Source of the DNA: Bradyrhizobium sp. LTSP849
GTDB lineage: Bacteria; Pseudomonadota; Alphaproteobacteria; Rhizobiales; Xanthobacteraceae
NCBI RefSeq assembly: GCF_000938255.1
Contig: NZ_JYMR01000056.1
Coordinates: forward strand, 439,192-503,191
DNA: 64,000 bases
Reading direction: 5' to 3'
Shown here: positions 63,647 through 64,000 of the stretch, piece by piece
How the letters are laid out: the number at the start of each line of letters is the position of its first letter
How positions within the stretch are numbered: the first letter of the stretch is position 1
Made by a program: the position numbers and the translations under genes
Notes under the pieces: model-generated
Databases searched by the model: none
The model's input: only the letters and a program-made list of their open reading frames with translations
What the model was told of the DNA's origin: nothing

Positions 63647-64000
63647 AGGACACTCTCCCCGGGCGACAATTTGCTCAAGGCCTGCCTCGCCCACCTGCTC
63701 ACCCGCGCAGATTTATAGAATTTCCTTATCTGCAACTCAACCGGATATTGGCCGTGGCAATCGTCGCTGTTGGGGCAGCCGAAGGGTTTCCTTCCGTCGG
63801 GCGACGCGGCTGGAGCCGCGCATCCTCTTCCGGAAGCGCTGGAGCTCATCTGGTTGTTGGTTTTGCGAGATCGCCTCGCGCGCTCGGTTGCACGTTCGCA
63901 TAGGCTGCGGGTGGCCGTGTGGCGCAGTTTCGACCGCCTGGAAGAGTACCAGATTGGTCCTTGGTTGCTGGCGTGGGTTCCATGAATCCCGTGTTTTTAC
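63647..64000. other. Window-edge region with no supported gene
   Basis: Upstream of the desaturase gene. It probably contains that gene's promoter. A 71-residue open frame at 63770-63985 (plus) has no ribosome site or recognisable family. A real gene may begin beyond the window. Confidence 0.4.

Noticed and set aside
63770..63985. A 71-residue frame at the window edge
   Set aside because: No ribosome site, no recognisable domain and a composition typical of non-coding high-GC sequence.

Overview
This is a high-GC chromosomal segment, most likely from a Bradyrhizobium-type alphaproteobacterium (order Hyphomicrobiales/Rhizobiales). That assignment is an inference. It rests on the base composition and codon use, on an intergenic palindrome at 3202-3307 that I recognise from Bradyrhizobium-like genomes, and on the gene types present. 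No rRNA, tRNA, CRISPR array, transposase or phage gene was seen.

Region 1 (1-18,000) is a secretion region. It opens with the 3' part of a gene for a CARDB-repeat surface or secreted protein made of exact 381-bp tandem repeats, followed by a small exported Sel1-repeat protein. A type II secretion system (T2SS) follows. A GspO-like prepilin peptidase and the secretin GspD lie on the minus strand. Divergent from them is a tightly overlapping operon gspE-F-G-H-I-J-K-L-M. A large minus-strand autotransporter gene sits between gspM and a separate GspC-like gene, so the T2SS locus is interrupted by a different (type V) secretion system. Two pseudopilin genes, gspH and gspK, carry small in-frame direct repeats just ahead of the prepilin cleavage site.

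Region 2 (18,000-42,500) is the first half of a long surface-polysaccharide island. It holds a flippase, a TPR-glycosyltransferase fusion and a minus-strand operon (UDP-glucuronate decarboxylase, polymerase-like membrane protein, glycosyltransferases, cupin, DegT aminotransferase, methyltransferase). Next comes a CDP-sugar block: rfbF, rfbG, an SDR epimerase/reductase and a split transketolase-like pair, interleaved with a sulfotransferase and a kinase-like gene. The half ends with a GtrB-like/membrane glycosyltransferase pair and two more transferases. I infer that the CDP-sugar block makes a CDP-activated 6-deoxy sugar with an added two-carbon unit.

Region 3 (42,500-64,000) is a nonulosonic acid module. 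The pseudaminic acid genes pseG, pseI, pseF, pseC and pseB are present. A formyltransferase stands where an acetyltransferase (PseH) would be expected. With them are a candidate transferase, a second flippase, a second polymerase-like protein, a Wzz-like protein, several methyltransferases and a dioxygenase. Beside this is a second nonulosonate pair: an unusual fusion (CBS + NeuB + SAF + TIM barrel) and its own cytidylyltransferase. The window closes with a zinc-ribbon methyltransferase and a fatty-acid-desaturase-like gene.

The layout suggests a cell that decorates its surface with at least one, and perhaps two, Wzx/Wzy-type polysaccharides containing acidic and modified sugars. The strongest leads for new biology are the CDP-sugar/transketolase block and the four-domain NeuB fusion.
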